Below, piece after piece: positions 33,090-42,707 of a stretch of 64,000 bases of DNA. The notes under the pieces are model-generated. The model was not told where the DNA came from, ran no database searches, and worked only from the letters and a program-made list of their open reading frames with translations. Every line of letters starts with the position of its first letter. The stretch's first letter is position 1. Origin of the DNA: Phytophthora colocasiae (Eukaryota; Oomycota; Peronosporomycetes; Peronosporales; Peronosporaceae); the NCBI GenBank assembly GCA_018806915.1, contig JAGKQI010000087.1, positions 930,001 through 994,000 of the forward strand, read 5' to 3'. Position numbers and translations under genes: made by a program.

Positions 33090-34052
33090 ATGGCAAGCGC
33101 AACGATTGACAGACGTGGAGCTGTGCTGGCGAAGGGCGTACTGGTCACAGTGCACGATTTGTACGGTGGGGCGCTGCCTCTGCTACCGTTGGAGACGTAT
33201 CTGCATGTTGTACGTGGTTATAATGTCCAGCCATTCCGCTTCCAGCCGCGTAAGCAGGACCTAGCCACTTCTGGCCGAGGTACTGTTGTCTGGAATATCT
33301 GATTCCAAAGATTAAAGCTAATTTTGGATTTGTTTTTTATTGTAATAGAACTAGCCACGTTCTTGAAAAGACAGAAACCCCATACAATGGACGAAGCGGT
33401 TCATTTCGTAACTCATGGATATGGAGCTTTGGTACTGCGGGTGAGACATCATTTTGGCTGCAGTGGCGTTTGAGTATTTTTTTTGTGGTAATTTCGTTAT
33501 TTGTTTGTGTAGGAAGCATTTCGGTCTGTGGATTGGAACTACACAAAGTCGAAAGTGGTGATGTTGGCCCCTCCCAATCGAGGGTACGGCACTACTGATA
33601 TACTTTTAAGTAGTTTTTTTTTTCATGCATTGTTGCTTATGTTTAATTTTTCTACAGGATTCGGTACCACAAATCGATGAAAAAATACGTTGGTGTTGCT
33701 GGATACGGCGGTGTCGCAGCAGAAGAGCTGGCGACGTTGAGTGCTGAAGAGTTAGACAAGCGACTTGGGAAACTACCGAGAAGATGTTACCCGCTAGTGC
33801 TTGCTGGGAAATTGTGCTTCAATCCATTTAATCAGCACAATTACCCGAACGATGGCCTTGTCATGGTTGAGGAGACGGAGATGCCAGGAGAATTTCGCCA
33901 TCAGGTGCGAGCTTCGTTGTTTACTTCTTGTCTGTTTTGTTTTTTTTTCAAACTGACGACTCTGTTGCAAGTAGATTATTGGAGCACCACACTTTTTACT
34001 TCCCTCCCACCCCGTGGTTGTTGGGCTCGCACAGGCTTTTCTAGAGTCATGA
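33090..34052 (+). CDS. Alpha/beta-hydrolase (lipase-like) protein, five exons, nucleophile Ser absent
   Basis: Exons 33090-33279, 33349-33440, 33513-33583, 33658-33904 and 33975-34052 join in frame to 225 aa. All introns are GT-AG and 68-74 nt, with pyrimidine-rich ends. The fold is recognised by the N-terminal strand VLVTVHDLYGG, then HFVTHGYGALVLR (nucleophile elbow), VVMLAPPNRG, the aligned PRRCYPLVLAG strand and NDGLVMVEE, where the acid residue sits, and a C-terminal APHFLLPSHP, which could supply the His. Members of this class usually read HSxGG at the elbow; here it is HGYGA, so the Ser is replaced by Gly. It is either a non-catalytic member or uses another residue. Start at 33090 follows the conserved N-terminus. 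The substrate is unknown. Confidence 0.8.
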
Positions 34053-34377
34053 AGCTGACACAGTAACGATACAAAAAATGAAAACAGCACTACGACATAA
34101 AATTGTGAGAGATTTACGGGAATGCTTGTACTTAGTGTATGAAGTACTTTGTACAAGCCTGTCTTTGCTTGTCACGTTATCAATGAAACCATGCAAAAAG
34201 CAGTGAATGTTTCATTAGATCTGTGTCCGTATGTACGTGTGTTTTACTCAAACTTTGTACTACATACTTCGAAGTAGTCCGTGGTAAACGGGGAAACCAG
34301 CAAAGCAGAGCCCGAATGGCATCAGCTCGCGAGATACAGAGCAAAACGGCTTGACTAAGCGCTTGAGTAGTAAAGTG
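34053..34377. other. Intergenic and upstream region of effector 4
   Basis: No gene. From about 34290 it carries the GAAACCAGCAAAGCAGAGCC block shared with effector 3. Confidence 0.5.
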
Positions 34378-34406
34378 GCATTTCGCAACTTGCCCCACAG
34401 GCAGCA
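34378..34406 (+). promoter_or_regulatory. Conserved block before effector 4 ATG
   Basis: CATTTCGCAACTTGCCCC followed by ACAGGCAGCA and ATG. This is the same block that precedes effectors 2 and 3. Its CCCCACAG end looks like a 3' splice site, so it may mark a 5'-UTR intron. Confidence 0.5.
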
Positions 34407-36407
34407 ATGCGTCTCTTCTATCTAGTAGCGGTGGCTACCCTCACCTTTGTTGCAGATGAAGGAGTACTCGCTTTCAATGTTTCCAATCAAAATCGAACTC
34501 GCAGTGCAATAACGAGCGTCGTATCAACCACAAGGCTATTACGAACGACAAGAACCATCGACGAGGAGAGAGCTGGAGGGGTTTCTGTATCTGCATCCGA
34601 CAAGCTCGCAAAACTCCTCAAGTCTTCGAAAGTGACCGACGAACAGCTTCAGACGTGGCTTGGAAAGGGAAAAGCTGCGGAGAGTGTCTTCTATCGTATG
34701 AATCTTAAGAACACTCGATTCACGAGACTGTTTGAGAACCCCCAGTTCCTCAGGTGGCTTCAATACGCTGATGACTTGAGTGCTGCCGGGAAGGGGGCAT
34801 CTCCCATTTCAGTACTATCGACGAAGTATGGCGACGATACATTGTATCAGATGATTGAATGGGCCAAAAAGGAGTCGAGCACCCAGACTCTCGGTGCCAG
34901 ATTGCAAAAAGAGCAACTGGAATACTGGATAAAGGTTGGGAAAGATCCCGATGAGGTTTTCGCGTTGTACCGCCTCAACTACGCTGGAGGGCACATCGTT
35001 AGTAACTCCCAGTTCACTGCTTGGACCAAGTACGTCGATGATCTGAATGCAAAGAATGAAGGAGCGACGGTGTCGATTATCCCAACACTGAGGAAACACT
35101 TTAGTGATGATGACCTGTTCAAAATCGCGTTGGCAGCCAAGAGATCAGAGGAAACGGAGGCCATGGGGGCGAAAATGGAGGACGCTTTTGTGCAGTTCTG
35201 GATTCAACGCAAGGAAACACCAGATAACGTTCTGGTACAGCTTGGACTCAAAAGGTCAGCAGAAACCCTTCTGGAGAACCCTATTTTGATCAAGTACATG
35301 GATGTATACAATGTGAATTTCGCGGCAAAAAAAACGACAACGATTGAAACACTTACTCGCGCATTTGATGACGAAACGGTGGCTAGAATGCTCCTTGCAG
35401 GGAGGGAGAAATCTACGACGAAGAAGATCGCGAAACAGTTTCAGGCGGATCAGTTGGAGATGTGGATGAACAGTGGTCAATCTGTCGACGACGTGTACAA
35501 ACTGCTGAATTTGCCTTTCAGAAGGGATTTACTGGCTGACTTTGGCAATCAAAAGCTTTTCAACACGTGGCTGACCTACATGAATGCTGTCAGTATCAAG
35601 AACCCTGAGAAAACGTCCGCTATGTTCTCAACGTTGGCGCCAACGTTCAGGGACAGATCTATGATGCAAATTCTCGAAGCTGCTAACAAGTTCCCCAGTA
35701 TGGAAAAAGCCGCCACCAAGTTGCAGCTGAAGAAGGCTCAAAGCATTTTTTCCACTAAGGTATCTCCTGAAGAAGCATTTATGCTGGCGGCGCTTGATGA
35801 AGTTGGAGATTCCGTTCTCAGTAGTTCTCTGTTCAAGAAGTGGATGGTTTACGTAGAGGATTTCAACACAAAAAACCCCGGCAAGGAAAAATCCTGGTTC
35901 GTGATACTCCGTGGAGAATATCAAGGCTATAGTCTCGCCAAAATCATTGACAAGGGGATGAAAGACCCCAGCACCATGAAACTTGCCCAATTGGTGGAGA
36001 AGAAGAGTATGGAAGAGTGGCTTGTGAGTTGGAAATATCCCCCAAGTGTTGCGTTTCGCCGCCTGCATCTCGACAAAGCTGGGGAGAAAGTGTTTTCAAG
36101 TCCAAAATTCGAGTTGTGGGTTAAGTACTTGGATGACTGGAACCGGGCGTATCCGAGCGAGAAAGCGACTATGATCGATGGGTTTCGAGCCAACTACCAT
36201 GATTTTTATTTAATTCCGATGTTTACGGCGGTGGAGAAGATTCCCAGTACGAACATGAAGAAATTGGCGTCGCAGTTGAAAGATGCACTGGCGGATAAAT
36301 GGGTGACGGAGTTAGAGTCACTAGCATACGTCAAGCATTGGCTCAAAGGTGTAGAATACTCGGACGATATGCTAGAACGGTACACCAAGAAACTCAACAG
36401 CGTGTAG
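34407..36407 (+). CDS. Effector 4: secreted RxLR-DEER protein with tandem WY/LWY units, intact
   Basis: 666 aa, single exon. Signal peptide MRLFYLVAVATLTFVADEG; RLLR at 43-46, DEER at 52-55. It is the most diverged of the intact copies: the spacer between signal peptide and RLLR is five residues shorter, unit 3 is shortened (LLENPILIKYMDVYNV against LLESPLLNILTKYTDAYNV), and two residues are inserted in the last unit (PSTNMKKLASQ). All Trp/Tyr core positions of the WY/LWY-like units are kept. Start choice is fixed by the signal peptide. It follows the hydrolase gene in the same direction. Secreted, host-acting protein by family; target unknown. Confidence 0.93.
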   Translation: MRLFYLVAVATLTFVADEGVLAFNVSNQNRTRSAITSVVSTTRLLRTTRTIDEERAGGVSVSASDKLAKLLKSSKVTDEQLQTWLGKGKAAESVFYRMNLKNTRFTRLFENPQFLRWLQYADDLSAAGKGASPISVLSTKYGDDTLYQMIEWAKKESSTQTLGARLQKEQLEYWIKVGKDPDEVFALYRLNYAGGHIVSNSQFTAWTKYVDDLNAKNEGATVSIIPTLRKHFSDDDLFKIALAAKRSEETEAMGAKMEDAFVQFWIQRKETPDNVLVQLGLKRSAETLLENPILIKYMDVYNVNFAAKKTTTIETLTRAFDDETVARMLLAGREKSTTKKIAKQFQADQLEMWMNSGQSVDDVYKLLNLPFRRDLLADFGNQKLFNTWLTYMNAVSIKNPEKTSAMFSTLAPTFRDRSMMQILEAANKFPSMEKAATKLQLKKAQSIFSTKVSPEEAFMLAALDEVGDSVLSSSLFKKWMVYVEDFNTKNPGKEKSWFVILRGEYQGYSLAKIIDKGMKDPSTMKLAQLVEKKSMEEWLVSWKYPPSVAFRRLHLDKAGEKVFSSPKFELWVKYLDDWNRAYPSEKATMIDGFRANYHDFYLIPMFTAVEKIPSTNMKKLASQLKDALADKWVTELESLAYVKHWLKGVEYSDDMLERYTKKLNSV

Positions 36408-36572
36408 TTTCCTGTGAAGATGATACAACTTGTAATGGGATAGCGGTTTGTCTCGAATAGCGGAATTGTGATAACTTCGTATTTTTTTCGTCTCTACCAA
36501 AGCATTTCTCATTTTTTCAAGTTTGCCCAGGAAACCGTTAAAGAAGCCATCCGCCAAACACAATTTCTCCAT

Positions 36573-36700
36573 GAATCATTGAAGCCTCCTGGTGCCAATG
36601 CACCACAAAGCTATGCACTTGGCGTACTGTAGGTTCGGGGACACTGTAGGTGATAAGAAATGCATTCTATGTCCCATTGGACGCCTACAGCCAGGGGTTC
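36573..36700 (-). repeat. Dispersed repeat R1, copy 4 (partial)
   Basis: Shares GCCTCCTGGTG, CACCACAAAGCTATGCACTTGG and a CTTATCA motif with the outer part of R1 copies 2 and 3, more diverged. It lies 166 bp after effector 4. Confidence 0.6.
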
Positions 36701-36986
36701 CGAATATTGTACTGATACTCATTTTCTCCATTGGACTCCAGCCCGTAACGCATTGCAGGAAGAAACTCAAAGAAATCAATAATTGAGAACTATCAAAACG
36801 TCGCAGTAAATAATTGATATCACCGCGAAGAACCGTGAGAAACATGCACTGCTCACAGTCCCAAGATCCCCTGTTTCCCCTGAGGAAGCATAAGAGTGGT
36901 TTCGCGCACCATTTCTGCTGGTTAAACGCTGGGTTGGCGGTTGGGAGAAGTTTTCAGCGATGCTGGATAAAGGAAAAGTGATACAA
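36701..36986. other. Intergenic, no gene seen
   Basis: No recognised feature. Confidence 0.4.
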
Positions 36987-37442
36987 ATAACAATTGACCT
37001 AACCGGTGGAGATGCTCTTAGAGCATCTCCACCGGTGGGGGTCAAATTAGAGCATCTCCACCGGTTAGGTCAATTGTTATTTGTCAAATTTGTTATTTGA
37101 TACTGAGCTCTCACACCGGTCGGCATTTATATACCAGCTATAGACAATCCACGATTGACAATTCTGAAAATGCTTCCTGGCATGTGCATTTACTTGGTCC
37201 CGTTTGTGGACAGCCAACCAAGACCGTAGCAACAATCGAATGATGGCGTTGTCGTAAAACTCAATATTATCAGAGGTGGTGTCCAATCAAGCCAATACCG
37301 CCCCCTGTCGCCCACGTAGTCCTCGGTCAAATTTGGCTAGAACTTAATCTGGACTACGTCAAATCCGCAATTTGACCTCAACCGGTGGAGAGAAATTCTT
37401 GTCAAATATGCAATTTGACCCCCACCGGTGGAGATGCTCTTA
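36987..37442. mobile_element. Harbinger-type MITE, with a second copy's ends nested against it
   Basis: A 419-bp unit (37021-37439) starts GAGCATCTCCACCGGTGGGG and ends in the mirror CCCCACCGGTGGAGATGCTC. It is flanked by TTA (37018-37020, 37440-37442), the target of PIF/Harbinger elements. Directly outside on the left, 36987-37017 is the reverse end of a further copy (GGTGGAGATGCTC before the shared TTA). At 37050 another start follows TTA. No coding sequence, so it is non-autonomous. Confidence 0.8.
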
Positions 37443-38154
37443 TGATGAACTGGTACCATTGAGGCAACTACTGGACACTATTGCTTAATAACTTTTACAG
37501 GTTTAAGTAAATGGCGTTTTAGCATGATATACTTGAACTCAAATGAGTAGGTGTGGTTGTACATTAAATATAATGGATGGAAGGTTTTGAATATTAAAAT
37601 AAATAATTCATTCTAGTCGTGACATCTCCGTAAATAATTTATTCTTGTCCCAGGAACCGTGAAATAAATAATTTCACCGAAAATACGGAATATATTTCCA
37701 CTTCCGAGTATTTTTCGGAACCCCTGCCTACAGCAGATATGTCGAAGATATATGGCGGCTTACTTGTCAAGAGCGCCGCCGCAAATGCCATAGACCTTGG
37801 GCTTGTGTCCTGGAATTTTGCCCCCTAAGCTCTTACAATCGTTTCAGTACATATGTATCTAGAAATGTACCTGACACTTTAGCAAACACGCACACTTGCG
37901 AGTTTTGATGGTCGAGCCCGAGGACACAGACGCTCTGCTGGTTCTGGGTGCAGCTTTCCTCCTACATGACGAAGAGCTGCGTGAGGTGAGGCGGGAGGTC
38001 TTTGAGGTACTGAAACCCTAGTACTACTGATGGCAGAGGAGTGGAAGATCGAGGAGCCGACACTAGAGAACTTTAGTTTTCGGAGGTTACGGAACAAAAA
38101 CCCGTACTTAGGAAGAGAATCTCGGTAAACTGTAACCTTTGTTCCAAAATGCCA
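37443..38154. other. Intergenic, no gene seen
   Basis: AT-rich to 37700, then mixed. Open stretches are short and unsupported. Confidence 0.4.
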
Positions 38155-38195
38155 ATTCCTTGGAATAAAAGCGAGGTCCAGTTATTCCAAGGAAT
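38155..38195. repeat. Inverted repeat, 14-bp arms
   Basis: ATTCCTTGGAATAA (38155-38168) and its mirror (38182-38195), loop 13. Each arm is itself close to palindromic. Function unknown. Confidence 0.8.
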
Positions 38196-38316
38196 AAGTG
38201 CCTCGAAAACCTATATCTTTTGATAACCTCCTCATCATCATGCGAATCTTTATGACAGAAAACAGGTCTCGAGGTCGCCGAAAAGGAAACATGCGAGCGA
38301 ACTTGCTAGGCAAGCG

Positions 38317-38743
38317 TTGTGGCGCCCTTCCGCGCCTCTGAAGGCGCGTGCGATGGTAGCCGAAGAGCAGACGGAAGAAGGCCTGAAGAAGGACGACTTG
38401 GCCGAGACTCAAGCTGCGGTGAGGGATCCTGTCGTCGTGGAGACAGTTGTGGTCGCGTCAGATGACGACGGAGAAGGAGATCGCGCTGAAGCTGCTACTG
38501 ATAAGAAGAAGGGCGCCAGCAACAAGAAGCAGCGCGTGTCTTACAAGACGAAAGAGGACTGCCTCGTGGTGATGGTGGTGCTCGGTGACAACGGGAAAGA
38601 GGAGGATCAAAGACTGAGAGGTGGGTTGCCATTACGGACCGCGTGAAAGATGTCCTGGGCAAGGATGTAGAGACCGAAAGTCGGCACATCGAACTTCACC
38701 TAAAGAAGCACTCCATAGCCTCCATCCGCAGCAAAAAATGAGT
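38317..38743 (+). pseudogene. Unrecognised acidic/basic protein fragment
   Basis: The frame 38317-38646 gives 109 codons: an acidic middle (VVASDDDGEGDRAEAATD), a Lys-rich stretch and KQRVSYKTKEDCLVVMVVL. After the stop, a second frame continues with VKDVLGKDVETESRHIELHL to about 38743, which suggests one frameshift. The RVSYKTK part recalls the N-terminal helix-turn-helix of pogo-like transposases, but this is weak. I do not assign a function. Confidence 0.3.
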
Positions 38744-38929
38744 TGTAACTCGTCTTGAGCAGCGTAACTCGTCTTGAATAGCGTACAAATGCATTTTCTT
38801 TTCGCGCGTTCTGATGTGTGCCCTGATTTCTAATAGATGGTACCGTGGAACTTAAAATTAATTCCATTAAATTTACTCCGACTACTACAGTTCATCTTCG
38901 TGCGCTTACAACACCGCCTTGGAACAACT

Positions 38930-39166
38930 CCGACTTATTCCAGTTCCAGGACCAGCTCCGAAAACTAAAGTTCTCTACTACCTGACAACCGATTGCCTTG
39001 ACCCGCCGAGCCAGTCTGCCTGGATGGTCTTGTACCGATACGGCAACGACGTAAACTTTTTAAATACTACCAGTTTGACACGGTGAGTTTCTGCTGCTTG
39101 GTAAACTAACATGCATTATCTAATGTCCTGTGCATTACAGAGCGGCGTTCGAAGCACTACTATATC
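38930..39166 (+). pseudogene. Spliced gene remnant, truncated by an LTR
   Basis: An open stretch (LIPVPGPAPKTKVLYYL; DPPSQSAWMVLYRYGNDV) ends at GTGAGT near 39084. An oomycete-like intron follows, with CTAAC near 39105 and CAG at 39138-39140. The next exon is cut after ~27 bases by the LTR at 39167. No family recognised. Confidence 0.3.
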
Positions 39167-39201
39167 TGTAATGGGTCTACCTAGACCTATTAGGTGGTGT
39201 A

Positions 39202-40808
39202 CACGTACAGTCAACGACAAATTATTCCGGCCACCCCTACTTTTGGCCGCTACTCAGTCAATTTTTATGCTATCGGGTTGCCGTTTGAGTTTGAGTATGA
39301 TCTGTCTGATGTACGACAGAGCCCAGGACTTGTGTTAACAATCGCAGTTTTGCGGTTTGAAGCATACCTCACATACAACAAACTAAACAGCACATCCGTC
39401 CCAACTTCCGGCCACCTGTCACCATACAAAATTTCATATATTTGTATCACAATGATAGGTGCCTTTGTGATTTTGCAACCGTTGAGAATTCCACAGCGGC
39501 GGTGGGGAGCGCGTGGCAGCTTGGTGCTGAGGACAGTTTTCAATTTGGCCGTGGTATGGCACCGTGGTTGAGTGACGAAGAGCGTGGGCGCATTCTAGGA
39601 TTGAGAGAAGGCGGACTATCTATTCGGGCAATTGCGAAAAAAGTTAAGCGTTCTCGTGACGCTATCGAGCGTGCGCTGAGGCCTCATCGTGTTCGTAGTC
39701 GCCCTGGCCGTAAGCCAGCCGTGTCCGAGAGACTCGCGCGACGGCTTCTCCGCAAGGCTGCCACTGGGGACATGACGGCGGTCCAACCGAAGGACGAGTG
39801 CCATTGCAAGTGCTCACACCGGACCGTGCAGCGGATCCTTTCTGGCGTAGACTGGCTAGTCTACACCAAATTGGAAAATACTCTGCCTTTAACTGCTGCT
39901 CACAAAGCGCACCGTTTGTCTTGGGCCAAGGAAATGGTAGTGACGCCAAGGACACAGTGGGAGAGCGTGATCTTTTCGGACGAAAAGAAATTCAATCTAG
40001 ATGGACCTGATGGAATGCAACACTACTGGCATGACGTGCGTCGTCCCGCACGAACGACGGTCAGACGACAGAATGGAGGGGGTTCGGTGATGATTTGGGG
40101 GGCCTTTAGCGTCAAAGGTAAGTCCAAGCTTGCGGTGCTTGTTGGACGGCAGGCCTCTGCGCACTACATCAATACTGTGTCAGAGTTTTTGCTGCCTTAC
40201 GCGCACCTACACTACGGTGTTGACTACATCTACCAACAAGACAGTGCAGCCATTCACACCTCCATGGAAACTAGAGACTTCTTTGACGAGCAGGGCATTC
40301 ACGTCCTCGATTGGCCTGCACTATCGCCGGATCTAAACCCGATAGAAAACTTGTGGGCACTGATGGCTCGGAAAGTCTATCCCAATGAACTCCAGTATGC
40401 ATCTGTGCCGGAACTAACAGCAGCGATTTTAGATGCTTGGGACTCTATTAAAGTGTCGACACTTGAGAAGCTCATTGAGTCCATGCCGCGACGCTGCATC
40501 GAGGTGATCGAGAAGAAAGGAGCGAAAACTCACTACTAATACACAAATGCAGTTATCATTGTGATACAAATATATGAAATTTGTATGGTGACAGGTGGCC
40601 GGAAGTTGGGACGGATGTGCTGTTTAGTTTGTTGTATGTGAGGTATGCTTCAAACCGCAAAACTGCGATTGTTAACACAAGTCCTGGGCTCTGTCGTACA
40701 TCAGACAGATCATACTCAAACTCAAACGGCAACCCGATAGCATAAAAATTGACTGAGTAGCGGTCAAAAGTAGGGGTGGCCGGAATAATTTGTCGCTGAG
40801 TGTACCTG
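39202..40808 (+). mobile_element. Tc1-like DNA transposon (Tc1-2), complete
   Basis: 1607 bp. The inverted ends are about 255 bp each (39202-39457 and 40554-40808), with TA at 39200-39201 and 40809-40810. The outermost bases are slightly diverged (CACGTACAGTCAACGACAAA against CAGGTACACTCAGCGACAAA), the rest nearly identical. It holds one full transposase gene. The solo LTR at 27264 shows the unoccupied target. Confidence 0.95.
39556..40539 (+). CDS. Tc1-like DD34E transposase, apparently intact
   Basis: 327 aa. The frame is open from an ATG at 39442 inside the left inverted repeat. I prefer the ATG at 39556 because MAPWLSDEERGRILGLREGG aligns with the start of the other Tc1 transposase and of the family. 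Helix-turn-helix at residues ~5-45, a second basic DNA-binding part to ~110. Catalytic residues: VIFSDEKKFNLDG (D), YIYQQDSAAIH (D) and DLNPIENLW (E) exactly 34 residues on. GGGSVMIWGAFS is the usual Tc1 core strand. The C-terminus is complete (MPRRCIEVIEKKGAKTHY). No stops or shifts, so this copy could be autonomous. Confidence 0.93.
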   Translation: MAPWLSDEERGRILGLREGGLSIRAIAKKVKRSRDAIERALRPHRVRSRPGRKPAVSERLARRLLRKAATGDMTAVQPKDECHCKCSHRTVQRILSGVDWLVYTKLENTLPLTAAHKAHRLSWAKEMVVTPRTQWESVIFSDEKKFNLDGPDGMQHYWHDVRRPARTTVRRQNGGGSVMIWGAFSVKGKSKLAVLVGRQASAHYINTVSEFLLPYAHLHYGVDYIYQQDSAAIHTSMETRDFFDEQGIHVLDWPALSPDLNPIENLWALMARKVYPNELQYASVPELTAAILDAWDSIKVSTLEKLIESMPRRCIEVIEKKGAKTHY

Positions 40809-40913
40809 TATGAGGAAGCGTGCAATTAAAATAGACTTAATTTAAGTATACTTATTTAAATAAGTATAATTAAATCAAATATAACTAAATTAAACTGCAA
40901 AATACCGTAAAAT

Positions 40914-41135
40914 CGTCGACTACGACGACGACGATGTCGAGGTGGGAGAGTTTGATGACAAGGCTCTCGCTCCCGTGTCTTCATCTAAAGACACGTCAGA
41001 CCCACCCGTGGGATCTCGACGACCTCGTGATGAGGCCTTGGACGCTTCAAGCTCGAAGCGTCCGCGCAGTGATGACGAAGCGTCTCCCATGTCGAGGGCG
41101 CTCACTACTCCGCGCACTGATCCGCCAGTGCGCAC
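40914..41135 (-). mobile_element. Gypsy C, left fragment
   Basis: Left of Gypsy B and continuous with 55465 onward once B and one copy of the 4-bp duplication GCAC are removed. It has the same dense hairpins, e.g. GGACGCTTC/GAAGCGTCC (41040-41063) and GTGTCTT/AAGACAC (40975-40995). It carries part of the plus-strand antisense ORF of C. The outer end is lost at the LTR fragment. Confidence 0.85.
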
Positions 41136-42648
41136 TGTGGCGAAGTGGGTGAACACTTTTCCCGCCCAGGTGCGTATAGCGTGTCTTCCGGAAAATAAGT
41201 CCGACTGGAAAGATGTCCGGTCGGACTAACGAAAGTCAGAACCTCCAACCGGGATCCAAATGGGTATCCGGAAAGAGGGTTGGCGTGTGACCTTGTGACT
41301 ACCCTCGTAGGTGTCGTTTGTCTTCGAACGCGAGGAGTTCCACCTGGATGAGTTACTTCCAAAAGCTTGACTGGATCCAGATGTAGAGTGCTAATGCACT
41401 TCCAAATGCAGTGGTTGAGTCTGAGTGCAGGTGAGAGACTATTAGCAAAGCCTTCCAACAACAGATAACCAATATACAAGAGAGTTAAATGCAAATATAC
41501 AGCCGCTTCTTATTCTTTCCGGCCCTTGAGCGGTGGGCACTCCAAATGCCAGTACGACGTTGGACACTCCAACCGGGACACTGGCACAATCCCGGGGTCC
41601 TTTAGCGCACCACTTCTGGCAAGTCCACTTGGACTCCCAGAAGACAATTATCCAAGTATATCAGGAATACTATAGAGCACTCCAAAATACACACACAAAT
41701 ACAGTCCAATCACACAGCAGTCAATCAATCAATTTCAGGGGTGACTACTAATAACCTCCTAAAACGCAGTTGTAATATGAAATGTACAAACCAAACGACC
41801 GTTTGGAATGTCCAACTGGAATATGAAATGGGAGGGGTCACGCCCGGGAATCGCCGCCCGGATCACCTTCCCAACTTGGTCTTAACCTGGCGGAGATTCA
41901 CGCGGCGGTGACGATAGTCGACGCGGCCTGACGCTTGTTCGCTGACTCCGAGCCCTCGACTTCGAGGCTGGTCGGCAGTGCTCACCGTGGTGGCTTATGG
42001 GAAACCTCCCGCTCTTCCACTTGCGCCCTTGGTGGCAAATTGAACTCTCTTTAATATATAACTATCCGTTGTAAAGCTAAACATGCAAAATAGACTTGGT
42101 TTCACTATAGGTAGAGGCGTGCTCATCCGGAGGCGACCTGACACATCCGAAGAACACCGAAGAACATGGCCGAATTCCAGCTGTGCCGAACAGATCATGG
42201 TCGGTCGTCTTGGTCGGTCGGAAAACACTTGGGTCTAGTATGGTCGGATCTTCAACGGCCGATCGTGGGTACAAATCAGGGCTAGTCCGGTTGGACTCTG
42301 GGTACAAATCTGGACTGGTCCGGTTGGACCCGTTCAATCCAAACAGCCATCGTCCACTTGGACATCCAAAAGTAACTCCAATATCTCGAAATCCGGTAAC
42401 TGTCAACTGGGCAGAAGGCGGCAGTCCAGGAAATCACTTGACTTGAGTATGTACGTCCGACCGGACATATACCACTTGGAGTCCCAACTGGAGATCTTGG
42501 ACTGACGTCGCCTGGGCTCTCCGGAATCCACATTTATTTCGTCCATCCAATCCTCCTTGGCTCGCAGCGTCCCAATATAGTTCTTTCGGAGCCAATCAGA
42601 GCGTAGCTGGGGTATTTACTCCGTAAAAACTGGAGCCACATCTTCACA
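41136..42648 (-). repeat. 3' LTR of Gypsy B
   Basis: 1513 bp. Rich in TTGGA/TCCAA; for example six occurrences between 42281 and 42400. Homologous to the Gypsy A LTR in blocks such as ATACAGCCGC...TTATTCTTT and GCGCACCAC. Confidence 0.93.
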
Positions 42649-42707
42649 ACCGTCCCTCTCGTCATGTGCTCTCATTGAGAAATTTACTCTCGAGGTGAAA
42701 GGACACG

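Larger units (their letters stand above)
39167..40913 (+). repeat. LTR fragment of the TGTAATGGG family, split by Tc1-2
   Basis: 39167-39201 matches the first 35 bp of the solo LTR at 27264, and 40811-40913 matches its next ~100 bp to ...ACCGTAAAAT. The rest of the LTR is absent; Gypsy C sequence begins at once. Relative to the solo LTR about 16 bp are missing at the Tc1-2 junction. Confidence 0.8.

Noticed and set aside
38317..38646. Intact host gene
   Set aside because: Low-complexity composition, and apparent continuation in another frame after the stop. Kept only as a low-confidence fragment.
39442..39555. Upstream ATG extending the Tc1-2 transposase
   Set aside because: The first codons lie in the terminal inverted repeat, and the family start aligns at 39556.
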